A stretch of 64,000 bases of DNA from Maridesulfovibrio sp. (GTDB taxonomy: Bacteria; Desulfobacterota; Desulfovibrionia; Desulfovibrionales; Desulfovibrionaceae), in the NCBI RefSeq assembly GCF_963667685.1, contig NZ_OY763932.1, positions 1 through 64,000 on the forward strand. The letters run 5' to 3'. Position 1 is the stretch's first letter. Each line of letters opens with the position of its first letter. The notes beneath the pieces were generated by a model. The model searched no databases and was not told the origin of the DNA. It was given only the letters and a program-made list of their open reading frames with translations. This document shows, piece by piece, positions 62,067-64,000 of the stretch. Position numbers and translations under genes: made by a program.

Positions 62067-62977
62067 GACGACCTCATGCGATTTGCTGGAATCGCCACCG
62101 AAAAAACCGTCCCCCTGCCGACGACGGATTCCACATCGATGGTCCCCCCCAGCTGGTTAATAATGCGCAGGCTTACGGCAAGCCCGATTCCTGTACCCTC
62201 CCCCGGACTTTTAGTTGTGAAGAAGGGAGTAAAAATATGCGGAATATTTGCTTCAGCTATGCCGGGACCGTTATCAGCAACAGCAATGACGACCTTTTCG
62301 TCTTCGAGCCTGCTGGAGATGATTATTTCACCTTTACGTCCCACAGCCTGAACTGCATTTTTAAATAGATTCAGAAACACCTGCCGCAACAAAGGGGGAT
62401 CCGTGTAGACATAAAGAGGATTGGAGGATATCCTGCGAATAATCCTGATCTTTTTCCCGGCCACATCCTCATCAACCAAGATGAGCAGATCTCTCAGCAG
62501 TTTATTGACATCCACCTTCTGGGTTACGGTCAGCCTATTCCTGGCCATATCCAACAACTTGCCTGTAACTTCCGAGCATCGCCTTACCTGATTCATGATC
62601 ACCTCAAGACTCTCATCAATATCATTGGCGAAAGGACCTATACCGGGATAACCAAGATGGACCCTTATTATCTCGGCCTCCTGCATAATTATATTCAGGG
62701 GATTGTTTATCTCATGGGCTATTCCAGCTGACATCTCGTCAAGAGAGTTCACGCGCTGAGCCTGAACAAGCTGACATTCCAAATCAAGATTCCTGCGTCT
62801 TGAACGCATCAGTTGCTCTAAAATAAATCCGAGCAATAGAAACAACGCCATGACGGCAAAAATTTCAATGTAGATCCCATATCCGGAATTAACCAACGCC
62901 CCGGCCCCGCCGGCCAACGCAATAAGGCAAGAAAGATAACGCAATATATTGAAATTTCTAATCGCTACAGCAGCCAT
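62063..62977 (-). CDS. Membrane-anchored histidine kinase
   Basis: A 304-residue kinase. Two N-terminal helices (about 12-55) leave almost no periplasmic domain. The phospho-His is in GIAHEINNPLN. The HATPase has NLFKNAVQAV, ADNGPGI and GEGTGIGLAVS. There is no PAS domain, so input probably comes from the membrane segment or from partners. It overlaps the regulator genes on both sides (20 and 4 bases), forming a translationally coupled block. Confidence 0.9.
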   Translation of the reverse strand: MAAVAIRNFNILRYLSCLIALAGGAGALVNSGYGIYIEIFAVMALFLLLGFILEQLMRSRRRNLDLECQLVQAQRVNSLDEMSAGIAHEINNPLNIIMQEAEIIRVHLGYPGIGPFANDIDESLEVIMNQVRRCSEVTGKLLDMARNRLTVTQKVDVNKLLRDLLILVDEDVAGKKIRIIRRISSNPLYVYTDPPLLRQVFLNLFKNAVQAVGRKGEIIISSRLEDEKVVIAVADNGPGIAEANIPHIFTPFFTTKSPGEGTGIGLAVSLRIINQLGGTIDVESVVGRGTVFSVAIPANRMRSS

Positions 62978-63371
62978 TACTGTCTCCGCCTTTACGCCTC
63001 AGCATCGCACGTTCATACGCATTGCGAATCCTTTCAATAAGATCGTCAATATCGAAAGGCTTCAGGATATAGTCGTAAGCCCCGTGGCTTATTCCCTCCA
63101 GCCCGGAAGCAACCGAACTGTGTCCGGTAAGCATAATCACCTCTACATCGCTGTGTTTACGACAGATATGCTTGAGGGCTTCCATTCCGCTCATTCCGGG
63201 CATCCTCACATCCAGAATGACCACATCCACTGAATTTCCGGACAGATAACGCAGGGCCTCGGCACCTCCGGAAGCAACTGCAACATCAAAGTTTCTCCTC
63301 TCCAGCCTTCTTTTGACCAGCTTCAGGAAATCAGTTTCGTCATCCACAACAAGCAGCTTTATTCTGGACAT
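62958..63371 (-). CDS. Single-domain response regulator
   Basis: A 137-residue receiver with LLVVDDETDF, phospho-Asp in VVILDVRMPGMSG, MLTGHSS and Lys in YILKPFD. There is no output domain. It overlaps the kinase genes on either side (13 and 20 bases). The alternating kinase-regulator order suggests a phosphorelay built from separate proteins. Confidence 0.9.
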   Translation of the reverse strand: MSRIKLLVVDDETDFLKLVKRRLERRNFDVAVASGGAEALRYLSGNSVDVVILDVRMPGMSGMEALKHICRKHSDVEVIMLTGHSSVASGLEGISHGAYDYILKPFDIDDLIERIRNAYERAMLRRKGGDSNGCCSD

Positions 63372-64000
63372 GATTCCTCCTGTTCATAAACATTCATATT
63401 CACCAGCGGAAGCCGCACAGTAAACTGCGCACCGCCTTCAGGCAGATTCCTTGCCTTGATGTCTCCCCCCACCTTTTTGAGGATGGTGTAAATGATGGAT
63501 AACCCCAGCCCGGTTCCTTCCCCGGCAGCTTTGGTGGTAAAAAAAGGATCGAAAACTCTTGAAAGGAGTTCCTGCGGAATTCCAGGTCCGGTATCACTGA
63601 CTTCAAGCTCGACAAAATCGCCATCCCTGCGGGTAGACAGCGAGATAGTCCCCTCATTGCCCACGGCGTCAATCGCATTTTCCATAAGATTTAAAACAAC
63701 CTGCTGAACCTGATTGAAATCCGTACTGATTGAAGGAAGCTCGGGGCTGAGGTCGTAATTTACCAAGATAGTACGATACAAAATCTCGTTATCCAGAAAC
63801 GAAACTGTTTCCCGGACCAGTTGATTAAGGTCGACATCATCCTGCACTGGCTCCATGCTACGCGCAAAACCGAGCATCCTGTGCGTAACGGACCGAGCCC
63901 GTTCCACATGCCGTTCAATATCAGCGAGCGCTTCTTCCAGATTAGGACGGGCTGCAACCCCCTCGAAATCGCCGTCGGTAATCATATCCCGAATCCATCC
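63359..64000 (-). CDS. Histidine kinase C-terminal part, cut by the window edge
   Basis: The frame is open to base 64000, so the 5' part lies outside. The visible 213 residues cover the end of the dimerization domain (HRMLGFARSMEP) and a complete HATPase domain with NLMENAIDAV, SDTGPGIP and GEGTGLGLSI. It is the first known gene of the kinase-regulator-chemoreceptor operon. Confidence 0.88.
   Translation of the reverse strand, partial: GWIRDMITDGDFEGVAARPNLEEALADIERHVERARSVTHRMLGFARSMEPVQDDVDLNQLVRETVSFLDNEILYRTILVNYDLSPELPSISTDFNQVQQVVLNLMENAIDAVGNEGTISLSTRRDGDFVELEVSDTGPGIPQELLSRVFDPFFTTKAAGEGTGLGLSIIYTILKKVGGDIKARNLPEGGAQFTVRLPLVNMNVYEQEESCPE

Overview
The window looks like chromosome from a sulfate-reducing Desulfovibrionaceae bacterium, probably a moderate-GC marine Desulfovibrio/Maridesulfovibrio type. 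I infer this from gene content: a periplasmic two-subunit [FeFe] hydrogenase with a complete HydEFG maturation operon, multihaem c-type cytochromes, a periplasmic flavocytochrome-type fumarate reductase, and a very dense set of PAS histidine kinases and c-di-GMP proteins. No database search was possible; family names rest on motifs and domain order that I could read.

Bases 1-13,750 are an accessory region. The 3' part of a heavy-metal RND efflux pump is followed by a compact AbiEi-AbiEii-Abi_C defence-type operon, a decayed DUF6573-like pseudogene, and a cytoplasmic trypsin-like protease next to a probable PD-(D/E)XK nuclease. From 7.8 to 13.6 kb lies a mobilizable element with a ColE1-type mob region: mobC, mobA, and two genes nested inside mobA in another frame. 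It also carries an oriT-like site with the octamer CTGGCTTA, TTGCGA repeats, a Prim-Pol/DUF3987 primase, an excisionase-like HTH protein and an unknown 443-residue protein. A 3' fragment of a tRNA-Arg(CCT)-like gene marks its left side and an intact tRNA-Ala(GGC) its right side. No integrase is visible.

Bases 13.9-23.7 kb hold two related sensor kinases, each paired with a substrate-binding protein of a different family and without ABC permeases. They flank a cytoplasmic molybdopterin oxidoreductase. Bases 24.7-32.6 kb are the minus-strand hydrogenase operon hydA-hydB-TM1266 regulator-hydG-aspA-unknown-hydE-hydF, with an inverted repeat just upstream of hydA.

Bases 33.9-41.2 kb encode a respiratory module: a thioredoxin-like protein, a Tat-exported flavin reductase, a tetrahaem cytochrome, and a membrane protein combining seven c-type haem sites with a b561-like domain. 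A good sigma-54 promoter and an upstream array of GTGTAA repeats precede the operon. A sigma-54 activator gene lies directly upstream, and an Old Yellow Enzyme gene beyond it carries the same repeat.

Bases 41.5-64.0 kb are signalling genes: REC-GGDEF, a 1706-residue CHASE hybrid kinase with HPt, REC plus degenerate HD-GYP, REC-HDOD, a soluble kinase with an AmiC/UrtA-like sensor, a multi-PAS kinase, REC-PAS-GGDEF-EAL, and a tightly overlapping operon of alternating kinases and single-domain regulators ending in a chemoreceptor. The last kinase runs off the right edge.
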